Translations under genes and position numbers: made by a program
Notes under the pieces: model-generated
What the model was told of the DNA's origin: nothing
The model's input: the letters and a program-made list of their open reading frames with translations, nothing else
Databases searched by the model: none
In this document: in pieces, positions 48,111 to 60,536 of the stretch
Layout of the letters: the number at the start of each line of letters is the position of its first letter
Numbering within the stretch: the first letter of the stretch is position 1
From: Rapana venosa
Taxonomy: Eukaryota; Mollusca; Gastropoda; Neogastropoda; Muricidae
DNA: 64,000 nt
Direction: 5' to 3'
Assembly (NCBI GenBank): GCA_028751875.1
Contig: CM054157.1
Location: forward strand, 50,771,592 to 50,835,591

Positions 48111-50399
48111 AATTTTCTTTCTCTTTCTTCTAGATTTTCACTTGTTTTCCTCCACTACTATTTCCTCAATTCTTCTAGACTTTGCGAGGTGGTTTTGGTG
48201 TTAACTGAGGTACTAGATTTAGGTCCTATGTACCACTTATTTGTGCACTTGAAGCACATAAGAGAAACCACAGCAATGATTGCACGAGTGAATGAATGAA
48301 TGATTGAATTATAGAGCACATTAAACTCTCCAAAATGGTAAGCATGATCAGCAATTAAAGAGAAGTTGTTTGGAAATTTTAAAATGTTACCGAAAAGTCC
48401 TCTCTCATAAATACATTATTACATAAGCACTTAAGCAATAGGGAAAAGAGAAAGAAGTATAAGAAGAACAAATAGACATCGGGTGAAAAAGACAGTAACA
48501 TTTTGATGGAAAGTGCTTACCTGCTTACAAAAAGAAGAAGAAAAAAACCTATCCCATAGGGAAATCAGACCAGTGGGCATTGAAATTCTATTGCAACAAT
48601 ATTCACAATGACCTCAATCATTGAAATGTTTTCAATATGATTATAATACTGTGAAGGGACAACTTGATGTTTGCCATGTGAATATTGTATGCACGTCTTG
48701 CAGGCTGTATTGCTGTGATAAATATGTATGATTTCTGTCAAACAGATGGTTGCCTTTTTCCACCCTATGCATTTGAGTGTGTCATTAAGACCTCTATTTT
48801 GAAAGAAACAAAATGACTTAGTTTTGCCCCCAATACCAAGTGGCACTAAAAGTTTTAGGATAAAACGATGCAATGTGTCCATATTGTAACAAGAGTATTT
48901 CAAACACATGTCAGGTGCTACAAAGACTGGGTCTGCTCATGACAATTATCAGAGATCAATTGGGGTTTCGTTTGTTTTCCAAATGGATGAAGTAACACAC
49001 TGGCATGACTTCTAAAATTTAAAAAAACCAAACTTTTAAGATGGTTTTTTAAATTGTCATGACCTTTAACAAAAAAATTAATGTTTTACGGGATTTAAAT
49101 GACAAGTTTTCTTGGGATGCTACTCCCCCTCCCCCTCCTCCCCACCCCTTGCGCTGCATAAGCTCTCAGTCCAGTGCGAAATGAATGCATCATTTCTGAG
49201 AAACCACTGCATACGGTTTCACAAACTATTCTCCATTCCATGAAAGCTTTTCAAAACTAACCCCTCTGTGCATACGATCAATCCAAGTTACCGAATCAAA
49301 TGAATACTGTCGCATATGCAAAATCTGACCATAGGTGAATTTTGAAGCTGTAGCCAATGAACGAAAAACTAAACTAAAATAACAAGAGAGTAGTAACAAA
49401 ACAACTTTCCCCCCTTCGTTTCAATACCACCAATGTATCCAGGAAACACATTCCGCTCAGAGTGGCCATGAAATACCTTCAGGTCAAATTGGCGTTTTTC
49501 ACCATTTCATAACAAGACAAGTACCTGTAACATTCCAAGTTGCACTGAAATTAAATGAATTGCTTGAGCAATAGCTGTGCAAAGAAAGCATTCTAAAAAA
49601 GACAAAACCAGAACGAATATGTTCATATACTGTTAAACTTTTGACATGTTTGAAAGAGTGACTATTTTGACATGTCCATGTTTGACAGAGTGACTTGGGT
49701 TGCCTCCCCTTCTGTGCATTGCATATTTGCAGGTTGTGTTTCTAAGTTTAGACCTACTCGTTAATTGTATCAGATAGTGTTTGCCAAGGTCATGGCTTTC
49801 TCTTCTCTTCCTTTGCTTCTAATTTTATGCTGAGGTTTACTTTAAAAAAAACCACACCAACAAAAACCAATACTGCAGTTCTCTATTCCAACGAATACTG
49901 CATTTCTCACTGTTCTGGTCAAGCTTTTTTCCCCTTGAAGCAATGTACAAGTAATTCTATTCAGACTGTACTTAGTTACACACGTCATAGTGATATTGGT
50001 TATATTTTGTGAATATGACTTGACACTACACTGCACTACACTAGTCGCTTAACTGAGAGTGGTCATGGGGGCGCTTCACTGACAAGAACAGTTCTGTCTG
50101 TATCACTCAAGCAAAGACGAAATACAGCCAAACCCACTGACATGAGCTTTCAAATGAAACTAGTTCCTCAAACAATCATACCTAAAAATTAAGTAATGAC
50201 GTTTTAACTCATTAATACCAATATACTAAAACCATTCAGTCTGACAATATTGACCATACAATCGATGGATGCTATTGTATATGATAAAATAAAGCACACG
50301 AAAGGTTTCCTCCTTAAGAAACTTGACAAAGTGTCAGAGATTATGCCCACGAGTAGCTTGGAATATCAAAGACCTGTTAAAGTCGGACTGCGTTGTGTA

Positions 50400-50740
50400 T
50401 CATACCACCTTTAGTTACTGCAGATTTCTCTGCCTGAAATTCAGACTACTCTCGCTAGGAGAATGTTTCAACATATGAGAGGCACCATCCATTAAGTTTA
50501 AAAACATTTTTTCCTGTCAGCTTGGGAATTGCCAGAGACATCTCTCTCATTGCCATGACTTTTATGTAAGCTAAATGTACGTAACACCTAGGACCTCGGT
50601 TAATCATCTCACCTGAAAGATGGTCATTCAGACCAGCATTCAAAAGGAAAAGGTGGAGTTCAAACATGGCTTACACCTGCGACTCCTTGCTTCCTAGATA
50701 GGTGCCTTACCCGTAGACCACCCATTGATCAATGCACACC
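50400..50740 (-). mobile_element. SINE family B, near full length
   Basis: It runs from ACTGCAGATTTCTCTGCCTG to a tRNA-like end (GGAGTTCAAACATGG, TAGGTGCCTTACCCGTAGAC). It includes GGACCTCGGTTAATCATCTC, the shared central block in reverse. Confidence 0.7.
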
Positions 50741-51769
50741 AAAGGTCCATGTTTTGGGAAACCTTTTGAGTTTGTCAGTGTTTAGGAATAGCCTAAGAAA
50801 TACAGAACAAAATAATCGCTTTTCGTGGGTTATATTACAAACGATACAGATGCACCTCTTCTACAAAGCCTGTAGAACCAGGCAATGTTCTGTGATTAAA
50901 GAAACAATACATACCACAACACACATACACACCACATCAACAGATCTATTATGCCCTATGTGACAATTCATTCAGAATATATAACACGAACATTAACACA
51001 AACCACATAGCTACAGCCCCACATACATACAAACCACTTTAGTATGACATTCTGAATAAAGAAATATGTGACAATCTAAGCAAAATTTGAAAATCAGATG
51101 TTTAAAAAGTTGTCAACGCCTGGATAAAAGAAGGCGACAATTTATCCAGTATACTGAATGTTTTGTAATGATATGCATACCAAAGAATGCACAATATGTG
51201 TTTTGAGCACAAAAAGAACAGACAGACAGTTGAACATATATCTACATTATGAACACGTACATGTATTGGCTATGGGCATGACCAAGTCTTAGCTGAACAA
51301 AACAATAGAAAAACAAGGATCACACGAAACAAGCATGTGTTACTTGTTGCCATTCTATGCTAAATAAATGTGTGTGTAATTGTGCGCACGCACGTGCACG
51401 TGTGCATGTGTGTGCACCTACATGTGTGTGATGCTGCATTAATGCTTTTATTTATGCTCCTGTGCTGTAGTTAACATCAATAAGGAAAAATGCTGTAGCT
51501 CAGTTGTTTGCATTCATTCCATGCGTGTGCATGAGCACAAATATCTAATAGATTGTGTTGTGATAAATATAGCACCATTAAAAAAAATCCATTGGGAAAA
51601 TGCATCACTATTCCGTTTTGCCTTTTTCTGTCTGCATGTACATTTTGCTTGCCTGTAAGTTTTTCAATGTTGGTTTCCTTTCTGCTTGTTTTGGCTTGTT
51701 TTAAGCAGATTTTTGTCATTGAAATCTTTCTTGATGCATAGGGTTATTTAACATGTGCTAAAAGCATAT

Positions 51770-51930
51770 AGCATAGAATACCCAGCTTTATCATCTTACT
51801 TGAAAAACTAACAGCCACAATGGACAGGGGGCATGGGAGGGTGGAGGGATGTAGTTTGTGTTCAAACAAATTGAACCGTTGACCTCTTGCTCTGTGGAGA
51901 AATCCACTACCTGGACCACTGATCCAAATC
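51770..51930 (-). mobile_element. tRNA-like SINE head, probably family B
   Basis: GTGTTCAAACAAATTGAACC and a downstream ACTACCTGGACCACTGATCC look like a reversed tRNA head, and the body is short. This is a weak call. Confidence 0.4.
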
Positions 51931-52599
51931 TTCAAGCTGCAGCCCTACTCCCCCCCCCCCCCCCCCCCCCCACCTCATCACCCACCAGTTGTGCTGTATG
52001 AGGCGCCATTGTTAAGCTTCGTAGCAGACACATGCAGGAATGGAGTATGGAGAATGAATGGTCAACACATAATTTCTGAATGCCTGTGAAATGCTGGATT
52101 GACATTTGTGGACCAGGCATTGTCGTTACTCTCTCATGCTGTTGAATGCCACTGCATTAATCAGACTCAGGAAACCTGCTCTGCATACATATCAGTGATA
52201 CGGCACGTGATGAAAATCAGCTCTTTTTTTGACGTTGTAGCTGGAGTCATCCTTTTTGAAGGTATTTTCCATCTGCTACTATTCCAACTTTGGCTACTTA
52301 AGTTTAAACATGGTGGAGGTTGGTTGGTTGGTGGTGCAGTCTCTAAATCGGATGACCTCACTTGGATTCTAATAAATAAAACCAACTCAACCTTAAGTTG
52401 AAATCTCTGGAGTTATTTTCCTTTCAGCTAAAGTTATTTTCCTACTGCAATACTACATCCATCAGTTTTTACTTCAGCCATTCTTTTCATGAAATCATCT
52501 TCTACACATCAAGGCTTTCAAATTCTTTAAGTACCATTAATTTACGTGCAAAGACTTACAGCAAACCTTCTTACCTAACCTAGAAAATGGATTTTTGCA

Positions 52600-53885
52600 T
52601 GTCTTCTTCTTCTTCATGTGCCAGGTCTGGTGCAGACATCGGCGATCATGGCCTTCCATTCATCTCTGTTGTCAGTTCTCCTGATGAGTTCATTGTTGGG
52701 GGATTCTTTCTTCGTTGCGTAGCTATTCAGACTGTCTGTGTATTTTGTGGGTTGTCTTCCTCTGTCTTTGGTACCACAAATCTTTCCACACAATATTTGC
52801 TTTTCTATTCCATCAGCTCTGTTTATGTGCCCAAAAAATTGTAGTTGTCTTTTTCTGATGGTTTTGAGTAAGGATCTTTTGTACCCAGCCATTTCCATTA
52901 CTTCTTCGTTTGACTTCTTTTCAGTCCATGATATTCTCATAATTCTTCTGATATACCACATTTCTGCTGCTTCAAGTCTTCTTTCGAGGTCTTTTGTCAG
53001 CGTCCAGCATTCACACCCGTACAGAAGGATGGATCATATGTAGGCTTTCAGAGTGTTGATTTTGGTGCTGAGTCTTATATTTCTGTTGGTAAAGATGGGC
53101 TTCATCTTGGTGAATGTGTCTTTAGACAAAGCGATTCTCTTCTTTATTTCTGTGTCGCATCTGGCGTCTGGAGTTATTGTGAAGCCCAAGTATTTAAAGG
53201 TGCAAACTTGTTTTATTCTTTCCCCTTTGCATAAAATGTTACATACAGGCATGTCTGACTGTTTTGAGATTACCATGCACTCAGTCTTCTTTGCATTCAG
53301 TTGGAGTCCTTTGTTTTCACTTTCGATTGTGACTGTTGTAAGGATATTTTGTAGTTTTTCCTCCGAGTCAGCAATTAGCACTGTGTCATCCGCATATCTT
53401 AGATTGTTTATGTTGTGACCTCCTACTTTGACACCTTCATGCTGCTCTATGTTCCGTAGAATCATTTCGCTGTAGATATTGAAGAGGTCTGGAGAAAAAA
53501 CGCAGCCCTGCCTCACTCCCCTACAGATCGGTCTGTACTCACTGCAGTCATTATCAACTCTTATTGCAGCTTCTTGTTCCAGTACAAGTTTCTGATCACT
53601 CTAAGATCTTTTCCATCACAGTTATGTCTTAGTAAAATGTCGAACAGATCGGAATGTCTTACTTTGTCAAATGCCTTAGAATAGTCAATGAAGCAGAGGT
53701 ACAAGTCCTTTTGTACCTCAATCGCCCTTTCCATGAGGGTCCTCAGGGCAAAGATGGCATTTCTGGTACCTTTATCTGCCATAAATCCAAATTGGGTTTC
53801 AGATATCTCAGGTAGGATTTTATTTCTCATTCTGTTCATCAAAAAATATATGTATGGATTTAAAAAAAATCTTAAACGGCAACCA
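52600..53885 (-). pseudogene. RTE-type LINE, 5'-truncated reverse transcriptase and C-terminus
   Basis: Minus-strand frames read RMRNKILPEISETQFGFM, then FIDYSKAFDKVRHSDL, VRQGCVFSPDLFN, YADDTVLIADSEE, and the C-terminal module WTEKKSNEEV and RQLQFFGHINRADG. The catalytic YADD and the first aspartate motif are present. One base is missing near 53560, which shifts the frame, and a TGA interrupts at 53034-53036 where a Trp codon is likely. Homology stops near 53885, so the endonuclease is missing. The 3' end is a (GAA)n tail (TTCTTCTTCTTC on the plus strand, about 52600-52613). It is a different family from the copy at 40.2 kb and the same as the one at 16.3 kb. Confidence 0.82.
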
Positions 53886-54039
53886 TAATTCATCTTCAAA
53901 GAACTTGCTGACCTTAAGGATTTGAGGGACAGTTCATATTTGGGTGGCAGTTTTACCATTCCTACTTATGTATCTAGAACATTTGTAGACATATTCTACT
54001 TTTAAAAACTTTACTCACAGAGTGAGAAGAGTCCTAATT

Positions 54040-54130
54040 AAAGTTTGTATCCCACATTCCCGAAGTTGGATTACAGCTACCTTAATGGTGGGGAAAAAAG
54101 GTTGCATATGCAAATATGCAAGCTGAGGAA
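54040..54130 (+). mobile_element. SINE family A variant, fragment
   Basis: About 90 bp (TTCCCGAAGTTGG, GCTACCTTAATGGTGGGG, AAGCTGAGGAAC) match the reverse complement of the variant module seen at 3590-3720 and 59750-59870. Confidence 0.5.
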
Positions 54131-55324
54131 CAAAAAAATAAATGAAAATTATCCCACAAAAGTAAGAATGGTGGGTGCAATGCTTTATACTAGTCAAAAA
54201 CATACCCACACAATGTGAAAATCTGTGACTAAAGAGAAAGTACTGTTTTGTAAATAAACAGAAAAGCACTATGACTGGATTGACTCCTACACAGCTTGTC
54301 AAATCACTTCTCCTGAGTTTGCCTGTACAATTGTAATATAATTATATAATTATACTAGCACTATACAACTGAATTTGACGACCTGTACAACTTCGTTAAT
54401 GACTTTGATAGTAATACAACACATGCAACACACAAACCAATCAAGTATACCACATTTACAAACATTACAGTGTCATGAAAGGACAATTTCATCTTGTTCT
54501 TCCTTCTCTTCAAAATTCCTCTTCTCCATCAAAACTCTCGGTCTACTTCATTATGCTTCTTCTTTCTTTTCTTGTTCTTCTGAAAAAAATCCTCCCTCTC
54601 CTCTTCTGTCCTCTTGTTTGCATGCCAGGATAGTTTTTGTTTTTCAGTCTCACCATTCAATTAAGCCAGGCATACTATGCGCTACGTTTGTGAACTGAAA
54701 ACGGGTCTAAAAGATCAGAACACTGGTTCTAAATATTTCACTAAGCAAAATCATTGTTCCTTGGTTGCAGACTCCATTCTATGGTCACCATTGACAAGTC
54801 TACACTCAATAGACTAAACCCAACTTGCCTGAAAACTTGGAATAACATTAACGAAAAAACATGGACGTCAAACACATTTCAGCTGATGTAACTGTTTTGT
54901 TTTTAATTCTCTAGCTTGTGCTGGGCTGACAGGGGGAGGGGGTGGAGGAGGAGGTATTTGGGAAGGGGGTGATGTTTGGAGAATTTGCAGGTGGAGGGAT
55001 TAACCATCACAGACTCAGCAGAAAGCGGAGTTTTTATCTATCTCTAAAGTATGACGATATATGGAGTGTATGTGCCTGCAGTTTACAGACTATACACATA
55101 CCTGTTTGACAAATGCCGTGTTCTTTATTCTGTAATGCTTCATGCTGTTATTAGTTGTAGTGAACAAATAATTATTTCAAACAACGCTGTGGCTACTATA
55201 TGCAATATACAGAAAGTATAACATATGCTGAACATAAACAATTCAAAGTAAACAACAATTCACAAAAACATGAAAAGGTTTCCTTACCCGCTACATGAAC
55301 AATGTAAGCAGTCTCATACAGTTG

Positions 55325-56035
55325 TGTGCGTGTGCGTATATATGTACATGTATGCACGCCCATATACACAAAAGCATATATGCATGCACATGCATGTGCA
55401 CACACGCACACACACGCACGCACGCATGCACGCACACACACACACAAAACCATACAAAGGAGCATGCATGTGTTTAATTGCAGATTATACAGACTACATG
55501 AACAGAACACTTTCATTCAGCCCTGCAGTAAGACTCCATGACACATCAACACAGGTAGAATTCAGGTCACTATCAAACGTACATAATATGAAATAAGAAT
55601 GTTCTCACTAACTGATTCTAGCATGCAAATGCCCAACACACGCACACGCACACACACACACACACACAAGCACGCGCACACACACACACACAACACACAC
55701 ATTACAGTCTTCAACAGAACATGATTATTTATTCCCTGACCAGTTTCACACCATAAAACACTTTCTCTTAAAACGAGGACAGAATTTTTAAAAAAAGAAG
55801 AAAAATGGGGGGAATGGAGTTTCAAATATTCCCAAATAAACAGACGTCAACAATAATTATTGTACACTACCACATGTGTGTATAGTAGTTCTTCAATATA
55901 ATGTCTTTCCACTATAAGTGATATTAGACTCTGTGTGTGGTGTGTGTGTGCATGCGTGTGTGTGTGTGTGTGCATGCGTGTGTGTTTGTGCGTGTGTGTG
56001 TGCATGCATGTGTGTGTGTGGTATGAAGAAGGGGG
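55325..56035. repeat. (CA)n/(TG)n cluster beyond the septin 3' end
   Basis: CA tracts with CGCA and TGCA units lie at 55325-55447 and 55638-55700, and (TG)n at 55930-56030. Confidence 0.85.
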
Positions 56036-56687
56036 AGGGGGGGTGCATGTATGCGTGTAGATGGGGAGGGGTGCTTTATTGTTTGGATCCTGGATGACCA
56101 AACACCATGATCTCGAGTTTGATTCTAGTATAGTCGGCTCAAGCAGAAAGTGTGACAATGAAACATACACACTCTAAGATTGCGAGTTTGATTCTTGTAT
56201 TGCTGGCTCAAACAAAGACAGACAGCAAAGCCGTTTGAAATCATTTTGTTTTGTTTTTATGTTGCAATACAATGTTTGACATCAACACCATTCTCTTTTA
56301 AAAACATAAAAGAAGAGATAAAATATTTTTTTTAAGCCAGCCCTTCCCTTTATGTGTGACCCTGTCATCAGTTTCATAAAAGAGAATAGCAATGTTCCAT
56401 CTTACTGCAACATGAATACCAGAAACGAAAATGTGGAATGAATTTTGAATGAGGACAATACCAGTGTGATAAAACAGTCAACAACTAAAAACAAACCAAG
56501 CATATACATTGTGGTGATGAACAATGAACATGTGCTTAACACCACAGTGAGGTCAGAATGAGGGTCAAGGTGACTCAGAAACGGTGTCAAGGTCAGGTCA
56601 TGATCAATGTCACGGTGACTTGGCACCGCCAGGTAGTGTATGGAGAAGTGAACAAGGTCAGATGAGGGCAGAGGTCAAGGTGAAAGG

Positions 56688-56762
56688 TCAGACGGTGCTT
56701 TTCATCTGCCCCTTGCCCAACTGTTCCTGCATCTGCGCTAGCATCTGCTGCATTCGCCGGAT
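56688..56762 (-). CDS. septin (SEPT2 group), last coding exon with stop codon
   Basis: This exon has 24 codons plus TGA (stop at 56688-56690) after a TGACAG acceptor. It reads IRRMQQMLAQMQEQ and ends KGQMKSTV. It continues the preceding exon in phase 0, giving LLEQKDAE-IRRMQQMLAQMQ, the heptad coiled coil typical of the C-termini of SEPT1/2/4/5-group septins, which drives pairing of septin subunits in filaments. The tail after the coiled coil is short. The 3' UTR continues to lower coordinates. AATAAA-type signals on the minus strand occur near 56073 and 55726, but none can be assigned as the true site from sequence alone. Confidence 0.88.
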   Translation of the reverse strand: MRRMQQMLAQMQEQLGKGQMKSTV

Positions 56763-56869
56763 CTGTCACAAAGAGAACCAGTTATACTAGATACCTAGGT
56801 CAAACACAGCAGGAGTAGCACTAAATTATTTATTGATATCAAACAGACAAGAATCTCTTCTCCTTCTTC

Positions 56870-57240
56870 TTCTCTGCATTCCCTTTTCGGGAGGGAGGCA
56901 TAGTGCCTGTTCACTAGCCTCAGCCAATACATTCCGACTTCAGAGCAGCTTATTTTTGGGTACAGGAGGCATGCTGGGTATATTTGTGTTTCCATAACCC
57001 ATCAAATGCTAAAATGAATTACAGTATACTGAGAATGCCTATTTTATCTTCTGCATGTGTATATTCCTTTAGGAAATAAAGGCAATGGCATCTCTGCACT
57101 TTTTAAGTTGACCTGCAAGATTGTAAAAGTCCACACCCTTAATTCACCAGACGCCATTGCCGAGATTCAAACCCAGTACTTCCAAGACCCACGGGATTGT
57201 TGAGATCAAGTGGTCTTAACCACTCGGCAATAGCATCCAT
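56870..57240 (-). mobile_element. tRNA-derived SINE, third family, in a septin intron
   Basis: On the minus strand the head reads TATTGCCGAGTGGTTAAGAC (Leu/Ser-type A box) and ACTGGGTTTGAATCTCGG (B box). It is followed by a body ending in TTATGGAAACACAAATATAC and a pyrimidine/GAA-rich tail. Families A and B have different heads and bodies. Confidence 0.65.
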
Positions 57241-57935
57241 CATAATAGGAATCATTTTGTGATGAGGTGGTCCTCCTAATTGCCTCCCTTGCAGAAGGAG
57301 CAAGAGTGCAACACTGTTACCCAAAAGGGACACATCAGCGCATTGTGTGAAGCTGTTTCCATGGCGGGTAGTTCTAACTTCTCCCACCATAATTATGCTC
57401 TGGCTTTACGGCGACATGGAGAATGTAGACAGCCGTATTTTAGAGGCCACGTTCATCACTGTTCTGATCGTGTCCTGTAGCTCGGAGGCTGTTGTAGGAA
57501 AGGGAGCTAATCTATATCCACTCTGTTACAATATATTAGAATATACATTTAACTACTAGCCACAAGCGCATATGTTTATTACCGCATGGACACATACAAA
57601 AATAAACATAAAAATACGTATCTGATTAACGAAAATATAAGTTAGTGAGATAAAGTAGATCCACAAAAATCCCCCCCACCCCAGAAAAAAATCCCCAACA
57701 GAAACAAACAAAACTCCAACCAAAATCAAACCAAATCCAATCAAAGAAACACCACAAAAAAACCTACCCCCCACCCCCAAAAAAAAATCCCCAAACAAAA
57801 CCAAGCAACCCATAAATCATAATAGAGACCAAAATTAATAAGGATGTCAAGACCCAGGACTTCAAACAGTAAGTAAAGCATTTACAGACAAGCACTATGT
57901 AGTCTGCAGCAGTAGGGCATGATTAGGATACCAAC

Positions 57936-58014
57936 CTCAGCATCTTTCTGCTCCAACAGTCTGTCAGTGTCCACTACATCTTCATAGCTTGGCTTGGAGT
58001 CTCTCTTCAGCTTA
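57936..58014 (-). CDS. septin (SEPT2 group), exon encoding the linker to the C-terminal coiled coil
   Basis: This 79-bp exon has a TTTCAG acceptor and a GTTGGT donor on the minus strand. It reads (x)KLKRDSKPSYEDVVDTDR and ends LLEQKDAE. In SEPT2-type septins the C-terminal tail has a divergent linker followed by LLEKEAELRRMQEM, and this exon gives the linker and the LLEQKDAE half. It ends in phase 0 after GAG and joins directly to the exon at 56688-56762. The acceptor abuts a (CA)n tract and then, within 40 bp, the truncated 5' end of a LINE, so an insertion has landed almost on the branch-point region. The first base completes a codon begun in the missing upstream exon. Confidence 0.88.
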
Positions 58015-58041
58015 CTGAAATACACACACACACACACACAC

Positions 58042-59482
58042 AGTTTGCCAAAGGCAAGAAAGTGCATAAACTTACTGAAGATAATTAGTAAACAGTTCTG
58101 GGGACAAGACATATTCAATCTAAAATGTTTAGCTACATCTCTTGTTCGTTCGAAATTATCATACGGACAAGAAATCTTTTTCAGCGCTCCAAAATCTTTA
58201 CTTAAAAAGTTACAAAGTGTAGACTGCAAAGATTACAGGCTTGCACTTGGAGTTCCGTATCATGCATCAGCTCTGGGAACGTACAATGAAGTTGGTACAT
58301 TGCCTTTGGATGATTACCGTCAACTGGCATGTGCTAAATAATTATGTTCTTAGAAACAGAACGACTGAAAATTTCATTTCTGACGAAGTAGAAGTAAAAT
58401 CTGAACTACAGTTTCCTAAAAGAGCAAAAGATATATCTTCCTTAATGCCAATTAACACATATGTGTCTGATCTAGTGGAAAATTCTAATGTCAACCAACA
58501 CAGAATGGACAAACGAGAGGCAATATTACCTTGCCCATCGTGGGAGATGAATAGAGCACATTACGACATAGAGGTAACTAATGTAAAAAAGAATGAGAAC
58601 CTGAACATTATGGTTCCTGATGTTCGACCCCACATCCATCATGAGTATTTTCATCATTTACAAATTTATACAGATGGATCACGCCTGGATAATCAAGAAA
58701 CAGGTTCAGCTTTTGTTATACCATCTTTAAAAATTGAAAAATCATTCTATGTTGGTAAACATCATCTGATTTTTACGGCGGAATTAGTAGCAGTCTTAAT
58801 GGCTCTAAATTATGTTCTTGATTTGCCATTGCGTATATTTCAAATCCTTATTTGTGTTGATTCTAAGTCGGTATTGTATGCTTTAAAATCCTTGTGGTAC
58901 AAGAAAACTTCAAACATTGCATTAGAGATTAATCATGTCATACACCTTTTAACCTTAAAGGGTACAAATGTCACTTTCCGTTGGGTGCCTTCACACAGTG
59001 AATTCTTTTCAAATGAGTGGGCTGATAGTGCTGTTAAAAGAGGTGAAAAGCATGAACGGGAATCAGTAACATTGCACGTGCCTTTATCATTACAAGAGGG
59101 CTACCACTTATTAGAACAAACATCATGGAGAAAGGTCACAGAAACATATCACCTAAAAGAGAGATTTCTAAATAGATCTGTCATCAAAACTGATAAAGCA
59201 AGAGTCGTGAGCCATTCTAAGGCTTGCTCAAATATCTCCACAGCAAGAAGAGTGAATAGTTTGTTTTATAGAATAAAACTTAATGCATTCGTAACCAGAA
59301 ACAGTAAATGTCTATGTGGTGAGAATATTTCTAATACTCATATAATATTTGAATGTAAGAATACAAAAGCTTTTTTACCCCAATTTTCTGAAAACTCCCT
59401 TAGAAGCATATTCAATAATTTGAAGTTGCCATTTGATATTGCAAAAGGTCTCTGGCATAGTCCTATAGGACATTTGTTATAG
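58042..59482 (+). pseudogene. LINE C-terminal fragment with RNase H domain (intact-looking frame 58322-59482)
   Basis: The first part (to about 58335) reads SLVRSKLSYGQEIFFSAPKS and GVPYHASALGTYNEVG, the segment after the RT palm in I/Jockey-like LINEs. A frameshift near 58335 moves into a long open frame ending at TAG 59480-59482. Numbering residues from the ATG at 58241, the RNase H residues are D145 (IYTDGS), E181 (FTAELVAV), D207 (CVDSKS), H252 (WVPSHSE) and D262 (NEWADSAVK). All of the usual catalytic positions are kept. The end carries CLCGENISNTHIIFEC, a zinc-binding-like C-terminal motif. The 5' end is truncated next to a (CA)n tract beside the septin exon. The frame is open for more than 1.1 kb, so the copy is probably young, but without endonuclease and RT it cannot move alone. 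Confidence 0.82.
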
Positions 59483-59744
59483 TTTATTAACGTTAATCAC
59501 TTTTTATGTGTTTGTTTTGCTTTTTTGTGTATCTTTTGCTTTGTGCGGTTTCTTTTCATGATTAGACTACTGCCCCCCCCCCCTCGCATTTTTCAGTAGG
59601 GCCTCCACCACCACCTCAATTCTCATACACCCCTTGTATATTTTTTTTCTCTCGTCTAATATCACTGAGAGTGAACAGACGTAAATTCGAAGACAACAAC
59701 ACACGCACAACATTATCACTATTTCAATGTTCTTTTGTGTTTTG

Positions 59745-60141
59745 TTCCTGTTCCTCAGTTAGAGCTCTGAGGTTCACCATTGGTGAGATTTATGTGTATG
59801 CGACCGCTTTCCCCCCCCCCCTCCCCCCATTTAGGTAGCTGCATCCCAACTTCGGGAATGGTGTCTAAACATGAAACGTGTGTACGCTTTTTTCTGTTAT
59901 CTGTTCCTACCACACACAGTGGCCTACTCTTCTAAAAGGCGGAACGGGTTTTAAACGTGTGTGCAAGATGTGTGCGTGTTCTCTCACTTGGGGCCTCGGG
60001 ATATAGTCTTATCCGAAGACTTTGACATTCACTTCGATTGTTTCGTCAAACAGGGAACAAAGGGCAAGGCTGGGAATCAAACCCAGAACCTCACAGTTTA
60101 CCTGTTGGCAGGCAAACGTCTTAACCATCCTGCTACCCTCC
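59745..60141 (-). mobile_element. SINE family A variant, near full length
   Basis: The tRNA-like end (AATCAAACCCAGAACC, GTCTTAACCATCCTGC) is followed on the minus strand by the CTTTTAGAAGAGTAGGCC block and the variant module ending near GTTAGAGCTCTGAGGTTC. A poly(C) run lies inside. Confidence 0.75.
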
Positions 60142-60261
60142 TTCGTATTTCAATGTTTCAGAATAGTCACTTTCTCTGGTTACAGAAAAGATATGAAGTT
60201 CATATTACATTTGTGAAACCTCTCACAAAAGGCAGTTTTGTGTTTGATATAACTAAAATAC

Positions 60262-60536
60262 GGGATAGCTCAGTGGTCAGAGCACTCACTTTCCCCCAGC
60301 CAAGTTAAGCAGCGTCGAGCGTGGTTACCAGTTGGATGGGTGACCGTTTGTGCGGCTTGGCTTCAATACAGTTCCCCCAGCTGTAAATGGGTACCTGTCC
60401 TCTTTAGGGTCAGGAAGGTAAAGCAGCGAGGGAGAGGAGATGGGCGTCGCCCTCAATATGCTGGCCCTAGAGAAGTGAGGTCTCTGACGCCTCGCTCCCC
60501 TACGACCTTATAGGTTATGGGACACCTTTACCTTTT
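60262..60536 (+). mobile_element. chimeric tRNA/5S-rRNA SINE with perfect target duplication
   Basis: A 14-bp direct repeat TATAACTAAAATAC (60248-60261 and 60537-60550) flanks exactly 275 bp. The head GATAGCTCAGTGGTCAGAGC is a tRNA A-box region. It is followed within 25 bp by AAGTTAAGCAGCGTCGAG and GTTGGATGGGTGACCG (about 60303-60348), which match the internal promoter region (A box, intermediate element, C box) of 5S rRNA. The body then runs to a 3' end with CCCCTACGACC and CCTTTACCTTTT. The polymerase III signals come from two different RNA classes. Confidence 0.85.

Larger units (their letters stand above)
46350..52595. other. intergenic DNA between septin and SRRM2
   Basis: Apart from SINE copies at 50.4 and 51.8 kb and a CG/CA tract at 47562-47593, this is unique A/T-rich sequence. 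No exon or RNA gene was recognised. Confidence 0.5.

Noticed and set aside
57128..57240. possible tRNA-Leu or tRNA-Ser gene on the minus strand
   Set aside because: The A and B boxes are good, but the sequence continues into a SINE body with a 3' tail, and the acceptor stem is imperfect.
57280..57559. two overlapping plus-strand frames of 66-70 residues in a septin intron
   Set aside because: They are on the opposite strand to the gene, show no recognised domain, and both frames are short.
60303..60348. 5S rRNA gene
   Set aside because: Only the internal promoter region is present. The rest of the 120-nt gene is missing and a SINE body follows.
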